Shown here: positions 32,843 to 43,770 of the stretch, piece by piece | How positions within the stretch are numbered: position 1 is the first letter of the stretch | Layout of the letters: every line of letters starts with the position of its first letter | Assembly (NCBI GenBank): GCA_911728435.2 | Contig: OU452200.1 | Coordinates: 37,959,715-38,023,714 of the forward strand | DNA: 64,000 bases | Origin: Apoderus coryli | Taxonomy: Eukaryota; Arthropoda; Insecta; Coleoptera; Attelabidae | Direction of reading: 5' to 3' | Position numbers and translations under genes: made by a program | Notes under the pieces: generated by a model | Told to the model about the DNA's origin: nothing | The model's input: only the letters and a program-made list of their open reading frames with translations | Database searches by the model: none

Positions 32843-35800
32843 TTATCCAGAAAATTCAAAAAGATATCCTGCACCGAAACTATGTGGTTTTCCTGGTTCA
32901 TCATTGTATTCGACTTCTTTCTCAGTTACGGGCAAATTGTTATTCGCTACACCTCTAGGTTGCGAATATGGTTTTTGATACGCTACTGCGGGGTATGCAA
33001 CTTGTTGTGCCTGTTGTGTTTGGTACGGGCGCTCGTAGATGTCAGCTCTGTAATTGCCGTCGTCTGCTTGTTGAGCCTGCAATAAAATGATTTATTTAAA
33101 TTATTTTCCATTATTGATGATTCGCAGGATTCATAATGTCCTAACGGTATCTTAGCTGTGTTTTAGCTGTCAAATTGAGTTGGGTCAAATATATCAGCCA
33201 ACTGTTAGCTCTGCCTCTTGCCATTTTGCTCAATTTCAAGCAGAATTAATGGAATGAAAATTGATTAGTGGAATATCATTAATTATTGTCATATTAAAAA
33301 AATAAAGCTTCTTAAATCACCAGGCAATTTTAGTCAACGTCAAATATCAGTAATTTTCACTCATTTCACAAAAGAACGTTTTTTGTTTTGCAAAATTAAT
33401 TGACATTTAAGTGCTAAATTTAAACTCCAATGTCAAATGTCAATTGCAAACTCTACAGCAATCAAATTCAAATGTATCATAACAAAAACAAACTTATCTA
33501 TTTAGCTTTTGAATTTTGAATCAGTCGCTAGATATTAAATGTATTTTATGCTTGATAAATATTTACCCGTTGATAGGCGCCTGTATTTAGTTGTTGTGGT
33601 GCGTATGCGGCCTGATGTGTTTGTGGAGCTGGAACTGGAACAATTGGTTGTGGGGCCTTTGGTAAATGATCGGCCTCAATAATTCTAAATCCTTCTTTAC
33701 CAGCTGTGTATTTTACGGAGATTTTTCTACCGGTAGGATCTACGTAACTGTAGCCACCATTTCTAGAAAAGAATAAATTAAAGTACACTATATAACAACC
33801 CAGACATGTAAGTAGTAAGTAGGTATATAGTATATACCAAAGTAGTTACATAATCAAATTATATCTCTCGAAGTTAATGACTTAATCTCTTGTGTGTCTC
33901 ACCTTGAACCGTCAGGGGCAATGCTTTCACCTTGTGCCAAACCATTTTCAGATGTAAACAAATACTTGAAATTACCATCGTGATTTAGGGCTTGTTTGTG
34001 GGTCAGAATTTGTGGTGGCGGCGTTCTGGGGTACTGTTCAATCGGCTGTTCTGCTGCTTGATAGTGTTGCTGACATTGACATGAGATTGTTAGCGCTAAA
34101 GTTATACCTAAAATCTGCAAGAATAGAAAGGTCTCTTAGTTATTTTACTTATGCATTAAAAGTAGATCAATTATTGAGGTTATAGGTACAGGTCGTTCTG
34201 AAAAAAGCGAGCAGCATCCAAGTTATGATATTCTTTGTTTGGGTGTAGTAGTACGTAGTAATGAAATGAACAGTACTGACTATTAAGTAGGGTTTTTACT
34301 TTCTTTATGCTCGATTGATTAACCAATCAACAAATTTAATATTCTGCCAAAATTGTTTCATAAGATGTAGGTATAACTCACGTCATATAAGTACCTAATA
34401 GGTACACGCAAAAAGAATTGTTTATACATGTTAAATGAGCTATAAAATACATAGTTTGATATATTTAGCACGTATGCAACTAATTAATGTTTTATGTAAT
34501 GTTTTTGGTCTAGAATTGCTTAGATATTTATTGTGTATGTACAATTAATAAATAAAGGAAAGTACAATAAATAATAGAAATTATAGTGTACCATTTAATA
34601 TAACAACTAAGTAATTCGGACGACCGCTCAGTTATTTTAAATCACCTGTTTATTTGAAGTCATTTTTTTTGTTGAAAGCCAAATAACAAGTTGTTTTGGT
34701 TAGCTTGTAGATTTAAGACATTGAAATGTTGGTTCTGGTTATGTTTAGAAAGTGTAAAACTGTAATTGGTTTAGTAAACTATAGTAATAGATCACTGAAA
34801 ATTACTTATAACCACTTAAAGAGGGCCTAAATTCATGTAGGTAATAATAGATAATCAACTCAACTCACATAAATTAGTAAACATAAATTTTTAAAAATTA
34901 AAAGGATTTCATGTCCGTAAATATAATAAATGAAAATAATTTCGTGGCAAAGCGGACTAAAATGTTGGTTTTACCTACACAAGGAATTTTGTTTAATTTT
35001 GCAGGGCCCCAGTCTAATTCAATAGAACCCAGACCGAGGCATGGGTCGACAGATACTGACGATTTCGTTTCGCTCTTGTTATGAGCTCGTCAGAGTACCA
35101 TAGTCGTTACCCATCTACAAATATCGGCCTGCATTTAACCACAATAGGATACACAACAGTAGACACATGTAAACACGTATCATCTACATGTACATAGTAA
35201 TGCATATGCATATACCATGCAGAGGCCGAACAAAATTAGACTGGGGCCCTGCTAAATTAGTAGGTAAAACCAACATTTTAGTCCGCTTTGCCACGAAATC
35301 ATTTTCATTTATAAATTTTTAAATTAACAAAAAACTTTGTAAAACTCATAAAAATGTGTGCAGTTAACTGTTAGCTGATCAGTTTCTGTTTAATAAAAAA
35401 ATTGGAGACTAATATTAATCAATGTGGTAGTAGATAACGATAATTAAGTGGCAACTCGCCGTGTATAGGGACGAGAGGCAGTGCCTCGCGTTTAAATTGA
35501 TTTAATTACGGCCAGGGCAGGGCATTGTTGCCTCATTGGATAGCGAGCATTAAATGGAGGCACGATTTACATGACAGTTATTTTCTGCACCAAGCAGTTT
35601 GATAGAAGCGACGACGGCTCTTGACATTTTTACGATGGCTGCCGTCGCATGCAATAATTGGACCACCAAAGTTTATTATCTTTTGATACGTTCATCGGGA
35701 TTCACCTTCAAGTAAACGTTGAACATTTACAACATTTTCTATAAATAAATTCAACGTATCATCGAAACAGACATGCTCTAGATGGAGCATCGTCTCCAAA

Positions 35801-37057
35801 TGCTTGTTGCCACGACTTTTAAGGCTTCGAGGGTACATTCTACTACTATAATGCTCTTTGTTTCACTAAGACGAAGAATTTACCCTTATTGGCCCACAGA
35901 GTTTTAATCGATGCTGTAAGTTGATCTTTTTTACGAGGCGTATTTCCTGCTTATAAATAACCAAAAAACTTCTCAAGAAGCAACTCCTCAGTTTTCTCAA
36001 AGCCAATAATAAAATAACATCGGACCAGTTTGGCTTCCAGAACGCCAAGAACACTGTGGATGCCATATTTTCGTTTCTCGAGAACGCTTATTCCCAACTC
36101 AATGAGAGTAGAGCAGTTGCCGGAGTATTTTGCGACCTTTCGAAGGTATTTGATTGCGTAGATCACAGCATCCTTCTCAGGAAGCTTGAGTTTTATGGTG
36201 TTAGGTGTGCGACCGGAGGCAACTGGTCAAAATTGGGAATAATCTCTGTGTATCTGAGTACCCCAAGGGTCTGTTTTGGGTCCTATTTTTTTCTTGTTTA
36301 TATTAACGACATTACCACTATTACACTAAAAGGAAGGCTTACACTGTTCGCGGATGATACGACACTCCTTTGGCATGATAAAGATGCTGATGTTGTCAAA
36401 GAAAATATTCGAAATGATTTAGGAATGGTGCGATTCGAATTATCTCCAGCAATTTTCATATTGGTAAATCTAACCGATTAGTTAATTAATACTAAAGCTT
36501 TATTTGTCTGTAATTTTAAGAGCATATTGTAAATTGGAGCCTGGAGACTATCACCTATAACATAACTCATATTCATACCAACAAAAATTTTTTATTACGT
36601 TTGTCGATGACGTTCTTGCCATTCCGGCTTTAACAAAAAAACAAATTGTTAAATAGTCTTAAAACTTTATTAGAAAAGAAGAAAAATATGATATACAAAA
36701 AGGAAATTAGACCAAAATATGTAATTGTAATTTTAATTAAATTTTAATAAGTCAAATATTTTTCCATAAAATGGTAAGTTAAACGATCATTGCACATATT
36801 GATAAACGAACTGAGAATGAGGTGTGTTTTCCAGACTTCAATAGAAATTTAATGGAACATTGTACGTCTTAGCGTTGTGTTTGTTCGATTGTTGACATAC
36901 CACTGATGATGGGCCTGGTCTAGTCCCGAAACATGTATGGCCGATAGTTTCTATTAAATTTATTTTGTGGAGATTCGACTTTCATTTAAACACTTAAGAA
37001 TGGACTATTTTTTCAAATTAAAAAAAATTGTATTTCACTTACCGCTAAACGATTCAT
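32843..37057 (-). CDS. RR-1 cuticular protein (CPR family), 218 aa
   Basis: Secreted structural protein of the exoskeleton that binds chitin through the Rebers-Riddiford domain. Exons on the minus strand are 37057-37043, 34114-33903, 33762-33567 and 33076-32843. Donors and acceptors are GT-AG, and phases 0, 2, 0 agree. Exon 1 codes only MNRLA. The signal peptide is completed in exon 2 (hydrophobic to about residue 17, cleavage likely near 17-20). The RR-1 domain covers about residues 51-111 (DGNFKYLFTSENG, then GGYSYVDPTGRKISVKYTA, then GFRIIEADHLP). A Pro/Gln/Ala-rich tail follows, with several AQQ and YQ repeats, and ends FEFSG. RR-1 proteins are typical of flexible cuticle. Intron 1 (2.9 kb) holds a hammerhead-bearing foldback and a LINE fragment; intron 2 is 140 bp and intron 3 is 490 bp. 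Confidence 0.93.
34896..35310. mobile_element. Foldback element with hammerhead ribozyme, in cuticle-gene intron 1
   Basis: Inverted arms of about 60-90 bp (about 34925-35010 and 35225-35310) share AATGAAAATAATTTCGTGGC with minor changes, GCGGACTAAAATGTTGGTT, and AGGGCCCCAGTCTAATT. The left arm has a 16-base insertion relative to the right. A 13-bp direct repeat ATAAATTTTTAAA lies at 34883-34895 and 35311-35323, which could be the target duplication, though it is low-complexity. The interior carries a full hammerhead fold on the minus strand. No protein is encoded. Confidence 0.7.
35041..35114 (-). ncRNA. Type-I hammerhead self-cleaving ribozyme
   Basis: Read on the minus strand, all conserved parts occur in order. 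The 5' strand of stem I is 35114-35094. The core CTGACGA is at 35093-35087 (variable position 7 is C). Stem II is GCTC/GAGC (35086-35083 with 35075-35072) around a 7-base loop. GAA follows at 35071-35069. Stem III is ACGA/TCGT (35068-35065 with 35062-35059). The cleavable C17 is at 35058 (GTC). The 3' strand of stem I is 35057-35041. Stem I pairs 6 bp (one G-U), then an internal loop of 3 and 1, then 4 bp, a 2-base bulge and 6 bp. The open stem I makes it type I. An internal loop in stem I facing the stem II loop is where tertiary contacts form in active natural hammerheads. Activity is predicted, not shown. Confidence 0.85.
35960..36480 (+). mobile_element. LINE RT fragment, same family as 46898-48615
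   Basis: Plus-strand frames give a damaged RT segment: LLSFLKANNKITSDQFGFQ (from about 35960), IFSFLENAYSQLNESRAVAG, VFDCVDHSILLRKLEFYGVR, and LTLFADDTTLLWHDKDADVV. The VPQGSVLGP box is lost to indels. These blocks match the intact RT at 47327-48646 closely, so this is a second, decayed copy in the opposite orientation. Bases 35311-35959 before it hold nothing else recognised. Confidence 0.8.
36903..36932 (+). other. Hammerhead-like hairpin
   Basis: CTGATGA (36903-36909), one extra base, GGG, a loop, CCC, then GAAAC (36928-36932), followed by ATGTA, which can form a two-base-pair stem III (AC/GT) before position 17. Flanking CCA and TGG could pair as the start of stem I. The one-base insertion before stem II departs from the standard hammerhead. 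Confidence 0.5.
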
Positions 37058-37157
37058 TTTGTATAATAATCCTAAATGACCGGGTATAGAGTTGTATAAT
37101 ATGAAAACTGATAAATCACAACAGCACAAGTGAGCAATAGAATTACAGTCCGCGTGC

Positions 37158-37163
37158 TTTATA
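37158..37163 (-). promoter_or_regulatory. TATA box of the cuticle gene
   Basis: TATAAA on the minus strand (followed by G), with an initiator-like TCACTT at 37133-37128, about 30 bases downstream, and the start codon at 37057. Spacing fits an arthropod core promoter and a 5' UTR of about 75 bases. Bases 37170-37795 further upstream hold a poly-(TAA) microsatellite near 37600 and no recognised gene. Confidence 0.65.
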
Positions 37164-37795
37164 GATAACATAAAATTTTCGGAGGGGTGTGTCAGTACGC
37201 CTCTAATTCGGTGCTACTTATTTACATTGTGTACCTATATGTATGCGACGTAAGTAGGTACCCATAAGTACCCTGGTCAAGAAAGAGAAAGTGCTCGACA
37301 TATTTGAATTTTTTTTCATTCCACTTTCGGTTTTATGTAAAAAGTCCATAATATAATCTAAATTGTGGAATTTCTTGTTATGATATTTGTTTAGATACGA
37401 GGAGTTTCGATATTCGACCCTTAACGTCTGTGGCACATGATAAATAGTGTGGGTAGAGTGTTGTGCGTGAACTCAGTTTTCTTATTAAAGTCTAATGAAA
37501 ACCGCTCGCTTTTTCAATAATTCATCCAGTGGTGCCATGTGGGGAATACTCCAGGAGCAGCAGCCCTATTCTTATTAATTACCGAGAGTAGAAGCTATTT
37601 ATAATAATAATAAAAAATAATAAAAAAATAATAATAATCCTCTAATGGGCTTGTCCAGAAGTCCTTGGTTCAATCTTTATTACTTCTGGGGCTCCAGGAC
37701 AGCATCGCCGACGATTGCTGCAAAACAGTTGTCTTGGGAACTACCTGCATAATCCGTAAAACTCTCGGTAAGCCTTGAATTTCAATAATTCCGGC

Positions 37796-39017
37796 CACCT
37801 AGAATAACCGAAGAAGTGTGAAGAACACATGACAAATACACAATTTGGCTTCAGGGATGCATTGGGCACTCGTGAGGCACTTTTTGCTACACAAGTTCTC
37901 TTTCAAAGATGTAGAGACGTGAATTGTGATATATATGTGTGTTTTGTTGATTACCAGAAAGCGTTCGATAGAATAAAACATGACGAACTGATGAAAATAT
38001 TAAATTCAATTGACCTAGACAGCAGAGCTCGCCGTATAATAAACAATATCTATTACGAACAAACTGCAGCTGTAAGAGTTGGGGATCAGTTAACAGACGA
38101 CATAAAGATAAAAAGAGGTGTGCGACAGGGGTGTATATTGTCCCCATTATTGTTCAATACATATTCAGAGCACATTATGAACCTAGCGCTAACGGACATA
38201 GACGAGGGAATACTTATAAACGGACAACGATTGAACAATATAAGATACGCTGATGATACTGTCATTTTTGCAGACAGTCTTGAAGGTCTGCAGACACTTG
38301 TCTCCAGGGTGGCAGAAGTAAGTAGCAGGTTTGGGCTTGATTTTAACATCAAAAAAACCAAATACATGGTTATAAGCAAAAATAGGATACCACCTGGTCA
38401 ATTACTAGTTAACCAACAACCTATAACACGAATCACCAACTTTTGTTATTTGGGTGCAAACTTAAATGAACAGTGGGACCAATCGACGGAAATTAAGATA
38501 AGGATCGAGAAGGCAAGATCAGCTTTCGTCAAAATGAAAAAAATCTTGTAACAGGCACGATATAAAACTGGAAATAAAAGTTCGTTTACTAGAATGCTAC
38601 GTGTTCTCCGTTCTTTTATATGGCGTGGAGACATGGACCTTAACTGAAGCGTCACTGGAAAGACTCGAGGCATTCGAAATGTGGTGCTATAGACGCATGT
38701 TGAGGATTTCCTGGACATACAGAGTCACCAACGTAGAAGTTCTACATAGAATGGGTAAAGAGCGCGAACTAGTCGCAACCATAAAACGTCGCAAACTGGA
38801 ATACCTGGGCCATATAATGCGTAATGAACAACGGTATGACCTTCTTCGGACAATACTTCAGGGTAAAGTGCATGGGAAAAGAGGTCCAGGACGAAGAAGA
38901 ATATTCTGGCTGCATAACCTGCGAAAATGGTTTAACTTAACCACTACCGGACTTTTCAGGGCAGCAGTCAACAAAGTAAGAATAGCCATGTTAGTGTCCA
39001 ACATCTGTAACGGATAG
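37796..39017 (+). mobile_element. RTE-like LINE, 5'-truncated, frameshifted
   Basis: The first frame (37829-38551) has the RT core: TQFGFRDALGTREALFA, VDYQKAFDRIKHDEL, RGVRQGCILSPLLFN (the Arg-Gln-Gly-Cys form) and IRYADDTVIFADS. The second frame (38570-39017) has the C-terminal SVLLYGVETWTL and the RKLEYLGHIMR and GKRGPGRRR segments. One extra or missing base at about 38549 separates them, and another lies near 37822. The sequence is otherwise well kept, so the copy is fairly young. RQGC and the GxETWT tail point to the RTE or a closely related clade. Confidence 0.88.
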
Positions 39018-39058
39018 GCACCATAAGAAGAAGAATAGCCGAATTAATCGTGAAAAAA

Positions 39059-39400
39059 TAAATAATAATAATAATAAGTTTATTTGCAGTTCAGAAAATA
39101 AATTACAATACCGTACTTAATTTTATCTTAAACATAGATAAAATGGTCTAGATAGCAGTAAGACTGATTTCAAAATCTAGGCCAGAGGAAGAAAAACATT
39201 TTAAGACTTTTTAAGACTCCCCAGCACGAATGCCACTACATACAATAAAGGACGTTGGCTCAAATTCTTCATTTGAAAAAATCATTTTTATGGCCTTTTT
39301 AAATTGACTATTATTATTTACAACATGACAAAAGCTTTGTTTTATTGCGAATTCTTATTGAACCGTTTAAGATAGACTCATCAAATATGGTGTTTTGGAA
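39059..39400 (-). mobile_element. Probable LINE 3'-end scrap
   Basis: An (AAT)n run at 39059-39078 precedes AGTTTATTTGCAG, like the simple-repeat tails of minus-strand LINEs elsewhere in the window. Weak minus-strand frames further in look like a LINE tail. The assignment rests mainly on the tail. Confidence 0.3.
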
Positions 39401-39429
39401 TCAGGAACAAAGAATCTTCAATGATACAA

Positions 39430-40620
39430 TATATTATACAGAGCGTTCCATTAAAAATAAACTGTTGCTCTTGAGGCACGAATAGCTCGCCATATTTAAG
39501 TGTAAAAGTAATAATTTTATGACCTTTTTGTCATTTATCTAAATTTAATAAATTTTTGTTTTGGTTTAAGCATCAGCTATTTTTTTTAACTATCGGGTTT
39601 TGTTCATTTTTCTTCTCTTTGGAGGCACTATTTATACGTACATATTTTATATTTCAGATCTTCTAGACCAAGTTCTTGTACGCAAAATAATTGATTTTTT
39701 TAGTTTTATTATAAAATTTATTTTGCCCCCTTTTCTACTATTTACGAACCCCTATGTAAACAAAATTGTTATGCTGCCTGTTGTAGGTTATCTTATATCA
39801 AAGCTATATATAGTATAAGTAGCCAATTTTTAAGTTATATTTGGAAAAACACTTTTTTTTTTTGTTTTTGACCCTTTTTCGAACGCCTGTGTGAACCAGT
39901 TCATTTATGTAACATTTTTTAGGTTAAATTCTATCACAACTACGAAAAATTATTCCGCATTCCGAGTAAGTTTAGGAAGTATATATGTTTTTATTTTGAC
40001 CCCTTTTACAATATTTACGAACGCCTATGAAAACAAGTTATTTATAGCACATTTTTTAGGTTATATTCTATTAAAGCTATAAATAATTAGTTAATATTTC
40101 TGCTATGTTTAAGAAGTACGTTTTTTTAAAATATTTTTTACCCCATTTTACACTATTTTTTCAATGTGGTCTAATATTTTATGTTCAATATTTTAGGTTA
40201 TATTCAATTAAATGCGTAAAAAATTATACAATATTTCGGATTAGTTTAAGAACTATGAATTTTTTTAATTTTTGAACCCTCTTTCGTTTTCGTGCATACA
40301 GACAGACAGACATTTTTTTAAAACTACTTACTTATGTATAAAATGACCAAAAACAGGTGAAATTAAAAAAAAAAAATTGTCATGAAACTAATAGTCTCCA
40401 TATACATACATAGGCGTCGTAAAAAGGGAGTTTAATATGATTTACAAAAAAATTATTTTCAGCCTTAATAAAAATGTTGGAAATTTTTTGATTCTGTTAA
40501 ATCTTATTTTTCTCTACCTCCAGTTAAAATTTTTGTACTGAGTGATAGTTCACCCTGTATATGATATGGAGAGCTAAAAATAGAACTGTGATTTCTAACG
40601 CGTTACTGGGACACCCTATA
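39430..40620. repeat. Decayed repeat sharing an end with the intron-8 TIR element
   Basis: About 40370-40560 is an inverted relative of 19370-19560, ending in TACTGAGTGATAGTTCACCCTGTA. Leftwards, 39580-40320 consists of T-rich blocks that repeat ACGAACGCCTATG-like and AGGTTATATTCTATTAAA-like phrases about every 120-150 bp, so it looks like an old, diverged tandem. No protein. From 40620 to 41275 I see only a short minus-strand LINE scrap at about 40990-41030 (VPQGTVLGP). Confidence 0.4.
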
Positions 40621-41275
40621 TATACGATAATAGATGCTGTAAATAGTTTACATTAAGCCCTAAAACTTTTGTATTTAACATTTTCTTCTACAGGGTGAAA
40701 GAACAAAAGTTAAAGGGGATGTTCGTTTATAAATGATCACCTAATACCTTTAGACGGACGTAAAACGGTCGCAATTTTCATTGGTATATACACAGAAATC
40801 AATTCGTTTGTCAGAAATCTTTGGTCATCATTCTGTATCAAAATAATGCGCGCGCTTACACATCTCCTTAAACAATGGACTCTCAAAAAGTCGATTTCAT
40901 TGATGATCCGCCGTACCTTACAGTCGTGAACCCGAACCTCATTTCAGAACATAAAGTTATTGATTAAATACTAATGAGAATTACGTTCAGGCCCAAGAAC
41001 AGTACCCTGTGGTACACTTCAGTCGTTCTGGTCGGTTGAAGGCATGTTATTGTTTATTTTCTACTAATTTTTTATTAAATCTAAAATGTTATTGGTACCA
41101 CCACCTTCATAAAGTTTATTAACTGAAATTTTCCTATTAATAGTTTCAAAAAGCCCACTTTAAGTTGACAGAAACACTAATTACAATTTTTCCATATTTT
41201 TTTAGGTCTAACCTCTAAAACCCCCTCTAGTTATGCCCATGAACTTTGTAGATGTGTGGAGAGCCACATCCCGTA

Positions 41276-41887
41276 AAGATCCTATTAATATATTTATTTT
41301 TTTATTATTCTTGAACCGCTATTCTAATTCTTTTCAGTTTACTTTTTTCTTGGGGTGTTCGGTTCTTATAAAAATTCCTCTTTATTCTACATAAAAATAT
41401 TCATGTTTATTTTCGTCACTATCACACAGAAATCAAAACAAACGACGTTTCGTTACTAATTAGTAACTTCCTCAGGTTGAAACATTTTTTTTTCCTTTTC
41501 TTTCTAACACAAATTCCAATACGTCAATGTCAATAAAAGAACAAACAATTTTCATTCTATTTACAAACACATTTAAAACATTTAAATATAATAAAATACA
41601 TATTTATTTAAAAAGATGGAACTCATTATTATATTTAAATGTGTTTGTAAATAGAATGAAAATTGTTTGTTCTTTTATTGACATTGACGTATTGGAATTT
41701 GTGTTAGAAAGAAAAGGAAAAAAAAAAATGTTTCAACCTGAGGAAGTTACTAATTAGTAACGAAACGTCGTTTGTTTTGATTTCTGTGTGATAGTGACGA
41801 AAATAAACATGAATATTTTTATGTAGAATAAAGAGAAATTTTTATACACCCCAAGAAAAAAGTAAACTGAAAAGATCCTATTAATTT
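41276..41887. repeat. Near-perfect palindrome with hammerhead-like ends and 15-bp target duplication
   Basis: The arms (about 41335-41605 and 41610-41875) are almost exact inverted copies. Each carries CTGAGGA, one base, GTTAC/GTAAC stem, GAAAC (minus strand 41475-41447; plus strand 41738-41766). The direct repeat AAAGATCCTATTAAT occurs on the left at 41276-41290 and on the right at about 41873-41887, consistent with a target-site duplication made by staggered cuts during retrotransposition. The right flank is a mariner 3' part. No RT is encoded in it. Confidence 0.75.
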
Positions 41888-42750
41888 TGTTGGATGATGA
41901 TGATAGAACTTGCGGATCTGATTGAGGTATCTCCAAAACATGCATTCTGAATGCAGCAACCGCTTCTTCAGTTGCCGAAAAACGTTGCCCTCTCAGTTTG
42001 TTTTTTACGTACGGGAATAAAAAGAAGTCATACGGTGCCAAGTCAGGACTATACGGCGTATGGCTCAGCAAATCGATGTTTTGTGTTCTTAAAAATGCAG
42101 TTGTTTGAGTCGATGTGTGAGAGCTCGCATTGTCGTGGTGAAGAGTGATCCGTCTTCGGCGGTTGGTTTTCCTGATTTCTTGGAAGACAAATGGTTGTGT
42201 ACCACTCATAATTGACTGTTTTGCGTTGTTCTAGTGGTACGGTTGCGACATGTCCAGTTTTTCGCTTCGTGCGCGAACAACTTTTGTTGGATTTGGCTCA
42301 TCTTGAAACACCCATACAGTCGACTGCTGTTTACTTTCGGGCTCATACGGGTAAATCCACGATTCATCACCTACCACGATGTCATAGACGTGTTTCGAAA
42401 CACCGCGACCGTATTTTTTGAGCATTTCTTTCGACCAATCGACACGAGCCTTTTTTTGAGCGATTGACAAATTGTGTGGGATCCGACGCGAACAAATTTT
42501 TTTGACAGTCAAATGTTTATGCAATATTGAATGTATGCTGGTCCGACTAATGCCTAAGGTTGTCTCAATCTCTTGATAGGTCACATGACGATCTTGCAAT
42601 ATCAGTTCGCGCACTGCATCAATGGTTTTCGGAACAACAACTGATTTTAGACGACTTTCACGAAATTTACGATAGAGCTGTCAGTTGCCAGATTGCAACA
42701 CCTGGGTTGCCAAATCCCGAAATATAAAAGGCAACCCTCGTATATCTGCA
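41888..42750 (-). mobile_element. Mariner transposon remnant
   Basis: Minus-strand frames encode a mariner transposase. The first (42614-42231) has an HTH (VTYQEIETTLGISRTSIHSI), HNLSIAQKKARVDWSKEML and GDESWIYPYEPESKQQS (first Asp). The second (42209-41880) has RRRITLHHDNASSHTS (second Asp) and YSPDLAPYDFFLFPYVKNKL (third Asp, D34D spacing). A frameshift near 42220 joins them imperfectly, and the N-terminal end is shortened by deletion. The 5' end near 42750 has TATACGAGGGTTGCC, a mariner-type TIR. The 3' end is cut by the palindrome. Confidence 0.88.
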
Positions 42751-43259
42751 GACTGCAGATTATGTCATAGCGTTAAACGATATTATAGAGTTAGATAATT
42801 AAATGCATTTAAGGAGGACTTAATTATCAGTTTCATATGTTTGTAGAACAATTTATTAATTATTTTATATTATTAATTACTTCATTTGAGAAAGCAGGTA
42901 CACAATTGAGCGTGCTGGCTATTTAACTATTTAAATTAGTATTGTTTGAAGGTTAGTTTGTTTAAGATCTTTAAAAGCGTCTGGCAGCAGTTTTTTTTTT
43001 TGGAACGGGTCCGTTCAGCATAAGTCCCTCTGGTTTCACCGCAGCCTCATGGGCTCATTCTCTTAACTGGCGGCAGTTAGCGCCCACGGTAGAAAGTGTC
43101 TAGCTAAATAGACCCCGTCATTATCTTTTTAATTTAATGTTTGGGGAAGAAATGTCTAAAATAAAAGTTTAATGGTTCAAAATAGAGTTTGTGAAAACAA
43201 TGTTTGACATCTACAGGGTGTTTCAGAATCTCTGCTTTCTTTTAGCTCTCCATTTCATA
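42751..43259. other. No gene recognised
   Basis: AT-rich sequence with one GC-richer patch (43000-43130) that I cannot assign. A CTACAGGGTGTTTCAG transposon end is at about 43212. No open frame of note. Confidence 0.4.
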
Positions 43260-43385
43260 TATTTTCAAAAAGGCCATAGGATGACACATATATAGTGCTA
43301 CTAGATTTTTTCCATATGATTTTTTTTTGTACTAACCTTCAAAGGATACGTGTATAAATTTGACGCCAAGCAATTTCAAAGAACA
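43260..43385 (+). mobile_element. Mariner-end repeat, second copy
   Basis: A diverged relative of 13094-13205 in the opposite orientation, sharing GGCCATAGGATGACACAT, TTTTTTCCATATGATTTTT and ACGTGTATAAATTTGAC. It is not followed by transposase sequence, so it is a solo end. From 43430 to 43740 lies AT-rich sequence with a 16-base motif AAGATAATTTTTTACT that recurs inverted at 45069-45084. Confidence 0.5.
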
Positions 43386-43770
43386 GGACCAGTTTCTGTA
43401 AATGGAAATACATTGCTTTCTTTAAGAAACAGGGTTAAGAATTTAGAGGTGGTGGGAAAATCCACCATTCAAAAAGGTTTAAAACAAAATAAAATTTATC
43501 AGTAGTAATACCCCTAGGGTCTTGATAATACTGAGATAATTTTGTCATAGAGAATGCCGAAATCGTGTTGCTTGATAATAGCCCAAGGCCTTGAGCAACT
43601 CGCTTGAAGGATTCTCTATGATAAAATTTTGAGTATTTATCAAGGCCCGAGGAGTATTCGATAAGATAATTTTTTACTTTGTAGATATCAAAAATTTGAT
43701 TGTCAATCTGACGTTTAATAATTTTCAATACAAAATGTCTTAGTTTTAATCAAACAAATATTATTCATTT

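Noticed and set aside
43000..43130. tRNA- or SINE-like GC-rich patch
   Set aside because: I could not find A and B boxes at the right spacing or a cloverleaf, so no RNA gene is called.
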